Shown here: in pieces, positions 41,901 through 56,900 of the stretch
How positions within the stretch are numbered: the stretch's first letter is position 1
Layout: every line of letters starts with the position of its first letter
Notes under the pieces: generated by a model
What the model saw: the letters and a program-made list of their open reading frames with translations, nothing else
The model's database searches: none
What the model was told of the DNA's origin: nothing
Made by a program: the position numbers and the translations under genes
From: Podocnemis expansa
Taxonomy: Eukaryota > Chordata > Testudines > Podocnemididae
Assembly: GCA_007922195.1 (NCBI GenBank)
Contig: ML681994.1
Location: 45,892,314-45,956,313 of the forward strand
Reading direction: 5' to 3'
Length of the DNA stretch: 64,000 nucleotides

Positions 41901-44900
41901 AGAAACATCCTGTAGCCCTGTGTGCTCCACCAGGGACCCTAGGCAGTGCCTTCCTTCTGCAGCCAGGGGGAATGGAAGATCAGTGCTTCTCTCTTTCCAG
42001 CTCCAGCAGGGACCCCAGCACCTACAGCAGAGGTCTCAAACTCAAATCACCATGAGGGCCGCATGAGGACTGGTACGTTAGCCCAAGGGCCGCACCACTG
42101 AAACCTTTCCATACAACAATATTGCAAATATCAGTAACAATAGTGTTGTTGTGGGCCACAGGAAATAGCTTTAAGGGCCACACACAGCCCCTGGGCCACG
42201 TGTTTGAGACCCCTGACCTAGAGACCCAGGTGGAGCACTTTGCCAGGCTCCTTGCTACAGTCAGGGGAAGGGAAGCACTGATCGCCCTGCTATAATGCAA
42301 TCTGATTGGATCTTCAGGCAGAGGGGAGCAGCAGGCCACTTTGAAAGCTCCCATGGGCCACTTTACTCCTGTCTCTTGCTGACCCCACTCCCAGAACCTT
42401 TCTGGCCCTACTTCTCAGAACTGCTGAGGGCTTGGGGGGTGAGGCTGGCACAGGGGCCAGCAAACATTGCTGACTCCTGCACTAAATTCACTTTCTGTAT
42501 AATATGTCAGTGATATGCTGATGCTGTGGTATTTCCCTGTGTTGCCTTTGATATGTTCTTTTCAATATGACATGGTATTTCCAGAAGTGCCATACTAATG
42601 TGGTGATCCACACCCTCACTGCTTGTCTTAACTGCACTGTTAGCTCCAGTTGGTATACTCAGCTTACTGCACTCAAGCTAGGACAGTTTTAATGAGAGTG
42701 ACTGCACTGAAGCTATCTAGGCAGCTAACGAGTTAATGTAATTTGTGCTGCTACATCCCCACTGCATTACTAGCTGAAGCTGCAGTAGTACATGAGATTC
42801 AGTCCAATACCACCTACTCCCCATCCTCCAGGCTAGGTAGCTGGAGTTTAAAGTAGCACCACTTCGCTCAAGCTAGAGATGTGCATGCATAGAAGGGAAT
42901 TGGGTTATGCGTATAACATGAGGTATAGTTCAAGCTAGCAATGCAAGAAAAGACAAGCCCTCAGAGATCTGCAGGTAAGGAGAACTCAATAAGTTATTCT
43001 AAAGACACATGGAGGAGGAATTAATACAGTCAGTCTCATCTCTTACCCTCTAAAGCAAAGGAAATATAAAAAGAAATATGATAAATTATATTTTTATTAG
43101 AAATTTAATTAAATTAGACTTGGAACTGCCTATCTTTGTTCTGCCTATTTTTGTACTTACTTTGTTGTGACATGGGACAAAAGCTCTTCTGTTTAACAGT
43201 TCCATACAGTAAGTGCAGTTATCCTCAGTACAATTTCTTACTGGTCTCCGGGTTGTTACATCAACTGATTTCTCAATTTCCCAGCTCTTAATAAATGCTT
43301 CAATTTCTTCCATATTTGTAATTACAGTCCTATTTTGCATCTTCAGGTCATCAACTGGGTCTCCATTGCACACACCTTAAAACAGTGCATAACAGTTAGT
43401 GAATAAATATAGCACATTTGCTCTTCTATTAAAGAAAAATGCAAATGATAAAGTAATGTTACCATTGGATCAAATCCATTTGTAAACCTTTTTATTTGCA
43501 ATAGTTTAAATATTTGGTTAACTGAATTAATAAATGCATTCAGCTGTATTCTTCATGGACCCCTCCTGAAGGTTGGAACAACAGACTAGATTTCTACAGA
43601 ATGTTTCTGCCACTGTGCAAAGGCTGAAATCGTGGACAAACAACAGCCATTACACCATAACCTCAGCTTTGCAAAACACAATGCCATCTGCAGCCTCAGA
43701 AACAACTGTGACATTATTATTAAAGAGGCTGACAAAGGTGGTGCTCTTGTCATCATGAGTAAACCAGATTACGATCAGGAGGCTTATAAACAACTTTCCA
43801 ATACAACAAGCTACTTTCCTCTGACCCCACTGAGGAATGCCAAAAGGAACTACACTACCTACTCCCCAAGGCAGCACAGGAACAAATAAAGACAGACACA
43901 CTACCTGAAGCCCAATCAGGGATATTCTATTTACTACCTAAAATCAATAAAAAAGGAAACCTCCGACCCCCTATTATCTCAGGTTTTGGCACTCTTACAG
44001 CAGGCTTATCTGACTATGTGGACTCCCTTCTCAGATCCTATGTTATCAACACTCCTAGCTATCTTTGAGACACCACGTACTTCCTGAGAAAAACCCAGTG
44101 TATTGGTGAGTCTCTAGAAAACACCATCCTGGCCACTATGGATGTAGAAGCTCTTTACACCAACATCCCATATAAGGATGGATTATAGGCGATTACAAGA
44201 ATTATCCCAGATGCCACCACAGACCACCTCATGGCCGAACTTTGTGCTTACCCACAACTATTTCAGATTTGAGGACAATTTATATCTTCAAGTCAGCAGC
44301 ACTGCTATGGGTACCCACATGATCCTACAATATGCCAACATTTTTATGGCCGACTTAGAACAACATTTCCTCAAATGTCATCCTAAAACACCTCTTCTCT
44401 GTTTATGCTACATTGATGACATCATCATCATCTGGACCCACGGCAGGGATGCCGTTGAAGATTTCCACAGGGATTTCAACAATTTACACTCCACTATTAA
44501 ATTTAGCCTGGAATGCCCCACACAGGAGATCCACTTTTTGGACACTACAGTACAAATTAGGGATGAACACATAAGCACCACCCTATACCAAAAAACCTAC
44601 TGATTGGTATAGTTGCCTACATCCCGTGAGCTTTCATCCTAAACATACCACATGACCCACTGTCTACAGCCAGGCCCTAAGATATAACCACATTTGCTCT
44701 GATCCCTCAAATAGAGACGGATACCTTCAGGACCTTTATCAAGCATTCTTAAAACTATAGTTGCAGCCTGAGATTTTTGCCATCTCTTTAGTATCACAGA
44801 AAATCTTGATTGAATAAAGACACATATGAGTAGGAAAATGGTGTAAGGCAATCTAGTAGAAACTTTATTAAAATTAGAAATAGTATAATATGTAATAAGT

Positions 44901-47900
44901 AGTGGTAAAGAATCCATAAGTTATCATTTGCAAATGTCTAAAACAAAGTTGGTATTCAAAAGGCATTCAGCAAGTGAAATCTGAGGGATTAGAGGGGACA
45001 GACCCAATAGGTATATCTCTTTAAGGAAAACTAGGTCAAGATGGAGGAAGATTTTAAACTTTTGAACTTACTCATTCCGCCTCCCATCAAGTATTCTGAG
45101 GTCTCCACCCACTGTCAAAAGGACCCTTCAAAGTTATTGATTTTGATCATGCACTGTGCAGGTGATAGGTGAAATCATCCTTTTTCAATTGGGTGAAGAC
45201 AAAATCATATCTTTTGTGAGTGGTCAAGAAGAGATGAAAGGGGATGAGAGTGTATAAAAGATGCTGCACAGCAGCAGAGCTTCGGAGATCTCTCCCACTC
45301 CTTACTGGGTTCCGCTGGCCTCTGGCTATGTTACCGCTGCACTAAGGAGTCTCACTCACACTCATCCGGAGAGAGTGTAACTAAGTCAGCATTTCAATCT
45401 TTGTGATTATTCCATTAACAATTTGTTAATTGCTTTGCTCACACAAATGAATACTAAATCAAGGCTTCAAAGAGAAGCTAGGGAAATTGAATTCATTTGC
45501 AAATTCAGTTGTATTGCTTCAGGTCTTAACTGGGAGATTGGTTTTTTCTCGCATTACAACAGGTGATTTGACCTCATCTTCCTCTGTATGCTGTTTCCCA
45601 GTGTTTGAATCTTATATTTTGATTTGCTGTTACAGTGTGACCTGTTCCCTTGACTTACACTCCCCTACAATTATTTCTCCCCATTCTGTAATTTCCTTCA
45701 TCTTCAAGAAGTGGGATTTTCTTCCATGAAAGCTCGTGTGATAAATAAAGCTGTTAAAGTGCCACAGGACTCCTCATTTGTTTTGCTGAACTAGACTAAT
45801 GCAGCTATCCCTTTGGATGTACGAAATTGTAACTGAGTACACTGACATGTCAACCATATTTTAGCAAGAAAGACAAATTTTACAGTCCAATTAAAAACTT
45901 TCTCAGCCCCCAGACTAATTAAAAATAACTAGTATTCAGATCTGTCACAAGTAGAATGGCAAACTCGCTTAACCTGTGCCTGATTCTGACACCTTTACTC
46001 TCACTAAGTAGCACCTATACCCCCATGTTCTATTATTAATTTAATAACATGAGCATGCTTATACAAATACTTAAACAGCATACTTATACGGTGACAAACT
46101 GCAATATCCTGGACAAGCTTTACTGAATTAAGTATAACATCACTGGAGTTTATTAAATTAAAAATGCAAATATTTAGGTACTATTGTGGGATTGATGGAA
46201 CTTTTTTTTTTTTTTAAATCAGGAAGACAGAAGTAATGCAATCTCTAGGAGATTGAGGAGCTTCAAAGGACTTTTGGGACAATAGTTTCTTAGGAACTAC
46301 TTGGGGATGAGGAAAATGCAAACGGCCGACTCGAAATTGATGCTTTTGAAACATGCTCTGGGGACAGAAAGTAATTGTCACTAATAGCATGCTCCTGTCA
46401 ACTCCAAATCAAATACCCCTGAATCATATAAAAAGGGAACTAAATAGAAGATTGAGCTAATAATGAGCTTAGGTTGTTATGAACTGGTCAGCACAAGAAA
46501 CCTCTTTGGGAAGGTTTAAAGGATGCAGATCTGAGAACCCATGTTGAAGACAGTTGGGAGGATCTCTGGTAAGCTTATTAGCATATGTTGGTTCTTTTAT
46601 GATTTTACTATGTCCTTCCGGAGTGCTTTTTACCCTAAGAATAAACCAAGCTTGCATAAGAAGAGCTGGGTGTCAATTTATCTCTGAATAGAAAATACCA
46701 GTAAGCAGGCTTTCTTTTAGGCATAGTCTCTTTCTTGGAATTACACAGGGAACTGTCCAGCCTAGAGACAACCAGTCAGAAGGGAGAGAGAGGGATGTCT
46801 CAGCCCAAAAGAGGTAATGGCCAGGTAGTCCAGAAGCATGAGAATGAGTGCCCTAGCGGAACCACTATGTGCAAATGCAGCTGTCGTTAGCCTAAACAGT
46901 GACACTCACCATGGTTAGGACAAGCTCATAATCTGGCTCGTTATTTGGATTTATCTGAACACCTCTAAATGCCAGAAGTTATCAAAAGTGATTTTTTAAA
47001 AAGTAAATGAATACATTGCCTTCTTTACCACAAATACTTGTGTTACTTGATTTCACCATGCAGAAAGATGCATATTGTAAGATCAATGTTCACTACTCAC
47101 TTACGAATTTGATACTGAATGGAGAGACAGATGCAATTTCCATACTCAAGGATGGATATTTAGCAATGACTGAAGTATCTTCCTATAACTATATAGTATA
47201 CAAAGTCAATGAGACAATAGTAGAATTTCAATTTTTATGGATGGAGTTCGATGTAGCAAATAAGTAGTAAAACACTCTACATCCAAGCTGACTTTGAATA
47301 TTTTTGATTTGGGAATGGGTGCTGGGGGTTTCCATGTCCCTTATTTTTATTCTTATTATCTAATTTTTGTTTGTTTTCTTTTCTCCCTAGGAGCCCTAGA
47401 GCACTTTTTAATTTCCTTGAGTCATTATGGACTTTTAATTTGTATTTATTGGGGTTTTAAAGTCTGGGTAAGCATGATTTTTGTTGTGCAATATCCCCAA
47501 TTTAACATACATGCATGCTGATGATAGACAAAGGCTATATTACCCACTACATGGATTATTCCCACCACCAGATCATAAACTCCTCCACCTCAACTCCTAC
47601 GGCAGTAAAGTTTGTGATATGGCATCCTCTGCTATCATAGCCTACCTACAGGGGTTAAGGTCACTTGGAGCGGAACCCACACTAATTGATGCTGAAATTA
47701 ACTGATGCTTGGAAGGATCATACAGCAGAGTACAGTTGATTTCTGGGTCATCCCATCTTCAGCCCTCTTTCTCCTGAGTCATGAATCCATCCCCCTCAAG
47801 CAGCTCCTACAAGAGGTTTTTATGGGACTGAAAGAAACAAAGCATGAACCAAAGCCAGCACTTTCCTCATCCCCCTTGATTTATAGCATTTTGCTTTTCT

Positions 47901-50900
47901 CAGTCCATGGAGGTGAGCTTTTGGTTCTAAACACTTTATTTGCTTAAACAATATATTTTATGCAATGGAATTATTTTGTTTGGCTTATTACTATGAAATA
48001 TTTCACTATGAAATATTACTATGAAATAAAACAATGAAGTTCAAATAAAATTTGTAAGTTCTATAGAGCAATAATTGTTAAATTATATTGTGACTGATAT
48101 TGAGTGGTACTTATAAAGCAATCAAAATACTCTTCTTACATGCAGGATTATCCTATTAGCTTGTCATTTTGACTACAACAAGCTAATGGGAAGAGTAAAG
48201 CTTTCACAGTTTTGGTCTGTGAATCCAAATGTGAAAATAACAGTTGGAAAAAAATAAATACACAAAAATCAAAGCTAACTTATTCCAAACTGTTCCTGTG
48301 ATTTTCTGCCCTGACAACTGTTGCCTAAAACATTTTTCACAAACTGAGGAAGCAGAGTGTCCTCATACTCTGAACACATTCATTGTAATCACAGGATCCC
48401 AGTTTTAATAAATTTCTCCTGCAGCTGTTGTTCAGTATCATTACATTTTGCTAAAATAATATCCAAATTAAACATGTTACACATTGAAGTTGCTGTTTCA
48501 AGTCAATAACAATTTTATAGGTCACTTCCACTATGAATCTTGACTTGTATGTCTCTTTCTTATTAACTTGCTGATGTACATCTCATGTCAAATGATCTGG
48601 TAATGACATGGACTTAGGGATGCACTAAGCAGGGCACTGAGTAGGGCTCTACCAAATTCATGGCCATTAAAAATACATCACAGACTGTGAAATTTGATGC
48701 CTCCCATGAAATCTGGCTTTTGTAGTGGAAGAAAAGGGTTAGGAGTGCCCCAGGTGGGCTGGGGAGGGATAGGGGTGCCTACCATGGACTGGGTTCCAGC
48801 TCCTACTACCACCCTGGATTAGGGATGGGTGGGACTTCCTCTTTTCTTGCAGAGGCTGCTCCAACAGCTGGGTCAGATCCTTCTCCAGGAAACTTTCCAG
48901 CTGCAGGGAGCTCTGCAACTGCTGGCTGGGACAACCTCCGACCTTGGTGGAGAGCCTGAGGCCCCAGCTGTCACTCCCACCCCCAACCTGGGAGGAGTGG
49001 CTGCAGCATGAGCTGTCATCCCCGTCTTGGGCAGGAGACTGCTAGGAACACCTGGACTTATGGTAGCCCACCACTCCATACTCTGAAACCCTCACTTCTG
49101 CACTGCTGCTGACAGTGGCACTGCCTTCAGAGCTAGGAAGCTGGTAGAGCAACTGTTGATGTCCAGGAGCCAAGCTCTGAAGGCAGCTCCCTGCCAGCAA
49201 AAGTAAGGGTAGCAATCTCAGGACTCTCCTACAATAGCCTGCAATCCCCAAACCCTGCAACTTCCTTTTGGGTTGGCAACTCCCACAATTACAACATCCT
49301 GAAATTTCAGATGTCAACAACTAAAATCGGGAAACTGACTATTTTAGGGGGGTAGCCATGTTAGTCTATATACAGCAAAAATAACAAGTCCTGTGACATC
49401 TTAAAAACTAACAAATTTCTTTAGGCATAAGCTTTCATGGGCTCCAACCCACGTCATCAGAGTTCAGGTTGGAGCCCTTGAAAGCTTATGCCCAAAGCAA
49501 TTTCTTAGTCTTTAAGGTGCCACAGGACTCTCATTGTTTTGAAAATTTCTAAAATCCTCTGACTGTGAAACTGACCAAAATGTATAGTGAGGCACTGACA
49601 CCATGTCACAAACAGTTTCGCCATAGTTATTTTTCCCCCATTGCTTTGTTCTTTTTTCCTATAGCTTTTCTTTCTGAAGATTACAAGCTAGAAATCACTG
49701 CCCCTAATCAGGAATAGTTGTGAATTAAGGCTGGAATCCTAGCAGGCCTAGATCTGGGCTTTGTGCAAGGGAATCAGTTCCTTATCCAAAACTAGAGTAT
49801 TAGCAATCGTGGAGCCATTTCTTCCTTTATGGTGGATGGGGGCAGAGAAAGCCTTGCCAGAATTAGCATCTCTCTGCAAAGCCCATTGGATGCACTGCCT
49901 CTGCCTCAACTCATTCCTTGGCATTTTCTTTTGAGGGCAGAATTTGGCTCCCTTGCTCAATAGATTTCATTAATATTTTTACATGCAGCCAGAACATTTC
50001 AAATGGAGATAAGTACATAAAATAAAATAGTGATCATTGTTTACATTTAGCTTTGTTTTCTTTTCCAACAGTTTTAATTAAACATAAATAGTTGCTTTTA
50101 AACAGAAATAACAGTAACTGATAAGCAGAGCCGTAATTATGGAAGGGCCAATGGGGCTTTGCCCCAGGCATGCTGGAGTGGCTCAATAGAGCCGCTCTAT
50201 TAAAGGGTGCATTTCACAGCACCAGCTCCAAGTGCCGCTAATGGCAAGGGACATGTTCCAATCGTAACGCACCCCGGTTGGCAAAACAGCATTATGGCTC
50301 TGTTGATAAGGTCCAGAGGGGTAGCTGTGTTAATCTATTTCAGCAAAACAAACAAGGAGTCTTGTGGCACTTTAAAGACTAATACATTTATTAAGGCATA
50401 GGCTTTCAGGGGCTATAACTCAAAAAATCATTGCATCTCAGAAAGTGGGTTATAGCCCCTCAGAGCTTATGTCTTAATAACTTTGTTAATCTTTAAAGTG
50501 CCACAGGACTCTTTGCTGGACTCATTGATAAATTATGGATCCAACCCCATGAGCCCCGCTCAGATAGAATTATCATTAAAAGCAATGAGAGTTCCCTATT
50601 TGAAGGGTTTTAAGAAGACAATTGATCATGGTAAATAGGTCTTGGTTGGCAGTGGCATTAAAAAGTAGGGTATCAAATAACTTTTAAATGAAAGAAGACT
50701 AAAATATAAAAACTTGAACGAAAACAAAAACACAATACAAACAAAGATTAATAAAGAAGATAATCTCACCACAAAGTCCTTCTGTCTTGGTAGATGTGTT
50801 AGAATGGAAGCCATATTGTATATCTATAATGCCTGTAACATGAGCCCACTTAATGCTAATGCCGGCAGGTGTGTTAATGACATACATGGCACCAGTATCC

Positions 50901-53900
50901 TGAATACACAGTCCATGTTTTGAGAAAGGTAAAGGCTGAATTACAGAATCCACGACTACCTGAAATGAACCAAATATATTTTAAAATGAACAGCAGAATT
51001 CCAGAAACACATGTAATGAAATAGCAAACAGCATCTGTATTTGATTATTTTAGACTGCTCCCACCACATTTGTCAGAGACAGAGTCTGCAAATCATGGCA
51101 TTTCACATCAACCTCCATCTAGTAAAGTGGGCAACGAAAGAAAACGATGAAGAAAGAATCTTTTGTAATTACAAGAACAGGAGATCTTGCTTGGTCACAC
51201 AACCAAACAAAAAGTTCATCTTGCTTTCTTCGTTTTTTCTCTCTTCCTACCCATTTTGGATCACCAGCAATATAAACTGGATTAAATTTAGGAAGGTCAG
51301 GAAGTCTACAAGTCTGGGAACAGCTCCTATTTCAAAGTCTGTGAAACTGAGCAAACCAATCAAAAACTAACACGTTTTTCTTGGCTCTGGATTCCATCAC
51401 AAAAAATTCCCACTACTCAGTTTGCTATCTGCCTGAAAGATGACAATTCCATCATCACAGTGCCCACTCAAACTATCAGGGCTGGATTAATGCAGGGGCT
51501 AAGGGGTTGAAGCCCCTGAGCCCTGGCCTAAACGGGGCTCCAGGCTCTAGCCCCTAAGGCTCCTGCCTGATCCATTCCCTCCCCACCACACACGGTCAGC
51601 ACTGATGGGGCTTGAGAAAGCACTGGGAGGGCCCCTACCCTGCTGGTGCTAAAGGGTGGGGCCCTGGACCAGAGGCAGAGCAGGCCAGTACCTGTTCCCT
51701 CTACCTGGGAAGCAGGACTGGCTGATGCACTTTGCAGCCTTCCAGGGCCTGTAGCCTTGGGGGGCTGCAGAGGAAGCCACACCATATTGCAGCCAGTCCC
51801 ACCCCCAGGGACAGACCGACCAGAGTGGAGCTGGGCCAGGCCAGGAGGGTCCTCTGGCCCCCAGATACTCCTAGCCCCCAACAATGGCCCATCTGCAAAC
51901 TACCACAGTGGGGGGCTGGGGCCCCGGGCAGAGACCCCACAGTGGGAGGGTGGTGCTGAAGGTGGGGGGGGGACTCTGGGCAGGAAGTACCCTAGGCCCT
52001 GAGGCTGGTTATTCTGCCTGAAACCTGTGGTTAAAGTATACTTTGAGGGGCCCAGGAACCTTCCTAATATCTGGGCCAACTTCATGCATGTGTGGGTCCA
52101 ATTCTTCTCGATTTTGGAATCTGGGCCCTGGAACTCTGACCTGTCAGATTTACAGGGCATTCCAGCTTACTTTAACCCATGCCTGAAACCCATGCTGAGG
52201 AACTGCCACCTCCAGAAAGACAAACACCACCTCCTGAAATAATGAGGAAGAGCAACTGATCTCAGTGCTATAGGAAATCAATAATGAAAAGAGAGGAGAA
52301 ACATATGGTAGATTTAATGTTTATGAAAAAAAATTCTAAATCATTCATTAAAAGGATAACTGGGATGACCAACAGCATATTTTATATGAAACATAAAATA
52401 ATGCTATTGTTGCTTTTGTAGTGAACAAGGAGCGGATGGAGACTGTACCACAGAAGTAATCCTGTTTCTACACTCCATGACTGATTTGCAGCATTTTAGA
52501 ACAGAGGGGGTCTCCAATAACCCTTTAAATATACCAAGCTGAGTATTTACAATTATTCTCACCTTTCTTGCCAAGCGGTTGATAAGTACTTTATTTGTAG
52601 ATGTTGTTACGTTTAATTTCTTAAAACAGAGCCCTGAAGTACCTCCAGGTGAAACCTGGTAAGAAAAAAAAAACACCAAAATAAGGAAACTGGTGATGCA
52701 TGGGAGACAGGGAGAGAAATATTACAGCTGGTATTCACATTAGCATGTACAAGCAGTAAATAGAAAGTGGCATAGTTAATTAACAAAATACTCACTAGTT
52801 TTCTTATTGAATTTGCACTCTGAAAAACATTTAAAAAGCAGATTAGAAATGTTGGGATATTAGTAACATTACTCTTATTTTGTCTGACAAATAATTAGTC
52901 ATTTTCAACACTGACATTTCTTGTCCTTCAATCTTAATGCTAGCTAAACTTTCATGGAACATGGAAACATAACCCTTGCAACTAACTGGGGCGGCAGGGG
53001 GGAGAATTAATATTATGATGCATGCCTCTCTGTAATTGTTTATAAAGAATTATTTCCTATGGAGTTAGGGTCAAACAGCCCATTAGGGGAACCAAGCGGA
53101 AAAGACACCACCACAACCTAGATAAGGGAAATTCCAACAGTCAAACACAACTGCCATTGTACAGCAGTGAGGAATCGACTCCTTGATCCCAATGCTGGTG
53201 ATGTAGCTGTTTTGCCAAGGCTAAGAAGAGAGCTCAGTGGGAACATGCAACTATTAGAGGACTCCAGGCCTAGAGAAAGGGTGAGAGGTTAAGTATGTCA
53301 GAGTAGCAAGGTGACAAAGAGAATTAGGCCTGGTCTACACTTAAAAAATTGTATCAACCCAGATGCATCATTCAGGCTGTGAAAAATTTCTCACCCTGAG
53401 CACTGTAGTTAAGTCGACCTAGCCTATTCCTCTCAGAGGAAAGCTTTAACTACATCAGTAGAAAACATGTTTCCGTCAGTGTAAATATGCTATGGCACCA
53501 GCATACTGTACATATGTTCAGAGGGAAAAGCCGAAACAGAAACTTGGACCATCTGCTTTTCACAGCTCAAAGACGGAAATAACCGGGCCAGCTGAAACAC
53601 AAAAGCCTGGAAGAACAGAGTAAGGGTGAGCTAGATGGATATATGGGCATAGGCCTTTCTCATTTTTACCCTTCACTCTGCATGCTTGTACCCTTCGGTG
53701 AATGAATAAATAATGCTTTGTTTTGAAGAAGCTGGTCTGAGTCATTTTATCCAGGGAGATTAGGCAGCTGCTGAGAACAGCAGATTTAGGAAGGCACCAG
53801 ATTTTTGTTGATTTGTCCTAATACCCTGCACAGAGAGCAGTAATGGTGGATGAGACTGGTAGGGCTGCCTGTGGATGCCAGAGAAATGTTCTTGCACCCT

Positions 53901-56900
53901 ACCCAGCTGTTCAGTATAGGCAAGATCACAGCTGTGGTTCAAAGAGGCCTCTGATGGCACCACAGATGCTGCTGGGACTTAAGCAAGAAGCACAATGACT
54001 TGCCTGGCTCCATGCCAGTGTGCTGCCTCTATTTGTCACTCTGTGCCCTGCCCCCATAGGTCCTACTGTCCAGACAGCCCCTGGTCCCTGCCCCAGCCAT
54101 CACTGCTCAAGTGGCATCACTTTGTGACTACACTTCAACTCCTCTGTGTCCAGGTTCTGGAGGAGCTGCAAGCAGAGAGGCTACAATGAGCTCGTACAGG
54201 AAGGTTCAGAAAGGAGCAGTGTGAAGGTTGCTGGGGCTGCTGGTGGGGTGCAGAATGAGGGCAGCTGGGCAAGGGATTGGCAGTGTGTAGACTGAGATAC
54301 GGGGCTGGACAAGACAAGCAAAGACCCAGGTGAGGGGAAACAAGTGGGAAAAAGCCCACCATCCACTGTGAGAAGAGGAGCAGCACCCCCAGGTTAGGTG
54401 TCAGGATGTCTCCCCTGTATGTTCACCAGAGCTGCCCAGGTCCTACTGTGGATGAGCTGAGCAGCTCCAGGTAAAAATCTGCTGCTATCCAGGAGCTGGT
54501 AACCTCCTTCCTCACAAGCCCCAGGCAGCTGGAATAAACCTTCTTGAAAAGAGCTACTGGGAATGGCAGCCATGGCTGGGGGTATCAGCTGACCACTGAG
54601 AATGTCTCAGCTGCTTTCAGGGCCTAGGGCAGAAGACAAGGGGATGATCACCCCAGTCTGTCGCAGCTCAACCTGCCCAGGTGTCATAACATTCCCTCAG
54701 TCTGTAAACTGGCCTCAGCAGCCTCTGCAGCCCCAAGCCAATGTCTACCCCATCAGTCTCTGACCACCTGTACAAGATTCAGGTGGGGGGGGATGGAGCA
54801 GTGCTGGCATCAGCAGCAGCAGGGGAGGTGCACAGGGCCTATTGTGAATTTTGAAGGGAGTAGGAGTAAAGTGGTACATAACAGTTTTGCCTCGAGCAGA
54901 CTATCTTGAGTATGCTCTGCTTTAACCACCTCACTGGTCCATGTCCTACTAGGGAGGGGGTTTCCAGGTGCCAAACCTAGCTAGGCTTGTTACATTAATG
55001 GGGCTGGGAAACAGGGAGGGTAGCCTAGCAATGCTTGAAATATGTGGTTCTAACCAGAGTGAACTGCAGAAAACCAGGCTGCATGTGGGAGGGATCTGAA
55101 GCAACCTACAGTACAGGTCACACTGGAGCTATGATGCCTGTATCAAAGTACAGTAATTTCCAAAAACATGGCTATAGTGATATTATAAGATTTAGTGACA
55201 TTATACTATTTAGTGGTTTGGGTTCCAATCCTAAACAAAGATTTGCAAATGTAGCACATGTGGACTTTGCCCATTTAACCTTTGCCTCTGTGCACTCCTG
55301 ATGAAATCAGAAGGACTTCACAAGAGTCATCCCAAAACAGAACTGGGTCCCTGGACCATTGTTAACAGAATACTGTAAGCATTTATTGTACAAGGATAAG
55401 GACTGCGAGATCGAACCTCATAACTTACTTACAATAAAAATGTGATCAAGCATTTTTCCCTCTGAATTCATTTTAATAGGAATAAAATATTTTGTGACTC
55501 TCTCTCACATACACAACATCCATACAATGACTGTGAATTCCACTAAGTTCCACTTCTTCACTCATGGATACTAACTTTTAAGAGGCAGAAAGTCAACCCA
55601 GAGAGAAGTAGTGGTGGTGAAAGGTCCCCTCAACACCCTCATCCATCCAGTGCTGTTCCAGAAGTGCAAGAAGAGGAGGGTAATGGATATGGTGTTTTTA
55701 GTGTATCACTTGGACATCCTTTGCCCCAGGGGAACTGTTGCAGAGCTCCATCTGCAACTTGAAGCTAGCATCACAAACAAAATCCTTGTAGGAGGATGGT
55801 GGTAGGCGCACCTCCCACCTTCCTCTCATGGGACTGCACTCCCCGAAGATACAACTGCTATGGCTAGTGGAATCGTGCACAATTTTCACTTCCCTTCACC
55901 ATCTCAATGGAGCTTTGCAAATTCATACCTCTTGAAGCTCTATCCCACTGAGTCCAATATTTTACAATAAGAAAGAAAACTACAGTTTCATTTCCTTACA
56001 GTTAATACAATTACTATTTACCCTGAGGTCTTTTTCATTTCCCAAAAAGTAAAATAAAGCATGTGCTTTGAAATGTAAACAAACTTACAATTTCTAAAAT
56101 GGGTATCACTGTTAACTAGATGTTAACTCTTGTTGTGCCTTTGCGAATTTGCTTCTGCACAAGTACCAAAAGAATTCAACATTATGAAGCTTGTGGCGGA
56201 AGTGATAGCATACAAATATCTTACCCGATTTGTGGGACATTTTTCTATATGAGCAACAATTATTTCTCCTGGGAGCTTGACTAAAATGTAGGAAGCCATA
56301 TTATAGAGGGCTATGTTATTTCCATCAAAAGTAATAATGCTCAGTTCAGACAGTACGGAACATTGACCTAAAAAAGAACAGACATTTTAAAAGGGTACCA
56401 CAAAATTGAATACTATAATTTCTTAAAATCTTCTATTTTTGGCCATAATGGCCTCTTTTGTAAAAGCAAAACCCAAGCACTGTTGGTTGGAATTGCTGTT
56501 CACACAGCACATTGAATCATGAAGAGAAGGAAGTACTGTATGTTGTTCAGTAACAACTTTGGCCAGTTAAGGAGTGCCCTCGATACAAGGCCAGCTCCTC
56601 AATAGCTACAACTTGTCACCGCTCTACTGAAGTGAGTGCAGCTCTGACAATTTTACATGAAATAAAGATCTGTTTCATGGGTCAAAAGGGAAACTCAGTA
56701 ACTCTTCTTGTATGAAAAGTCAGTAGCTGAAAAATGGTGGCCTCAGGTAATCATAGTTCAATACGATTACTATCTTCAACCACAAAAAAAATAATGAAGT
56801 GAAATTGGAACCTCTTTTGGAAGAACTGGGTGCTGATGCAAAGCTCTTTAAATTAAATGAAAGCTGTCTACTAAGGTCAAGACTAAGGATCAATTAGAGC

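Larger units (their letters stand above)
41293..43160 (-). other. OTOGL intron I-J
   Basis: 1.9 kb; contains a nested pair of hAT-type elements and a MITE-like region. Confidence 0.6.
43376..50769 (-). other. OTOGL intron H-I (7.4 kb)
   Basis: Repeat-rich intron. Recognised insertions are listed separately. The stretches 46,750-48,600 and 49,540-50,110 show no gene; 47,500-47,950 has open frames but no family resemblance. Confidence 0.6.
52820..56224 (-). other. OTOGL intron E-F
   Basis: 3.4 kb with a MITE fragment and an LTR-like 3' part; 53,760-55,000 is GC-richer with no recognised gene. Confidence 0.5.
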
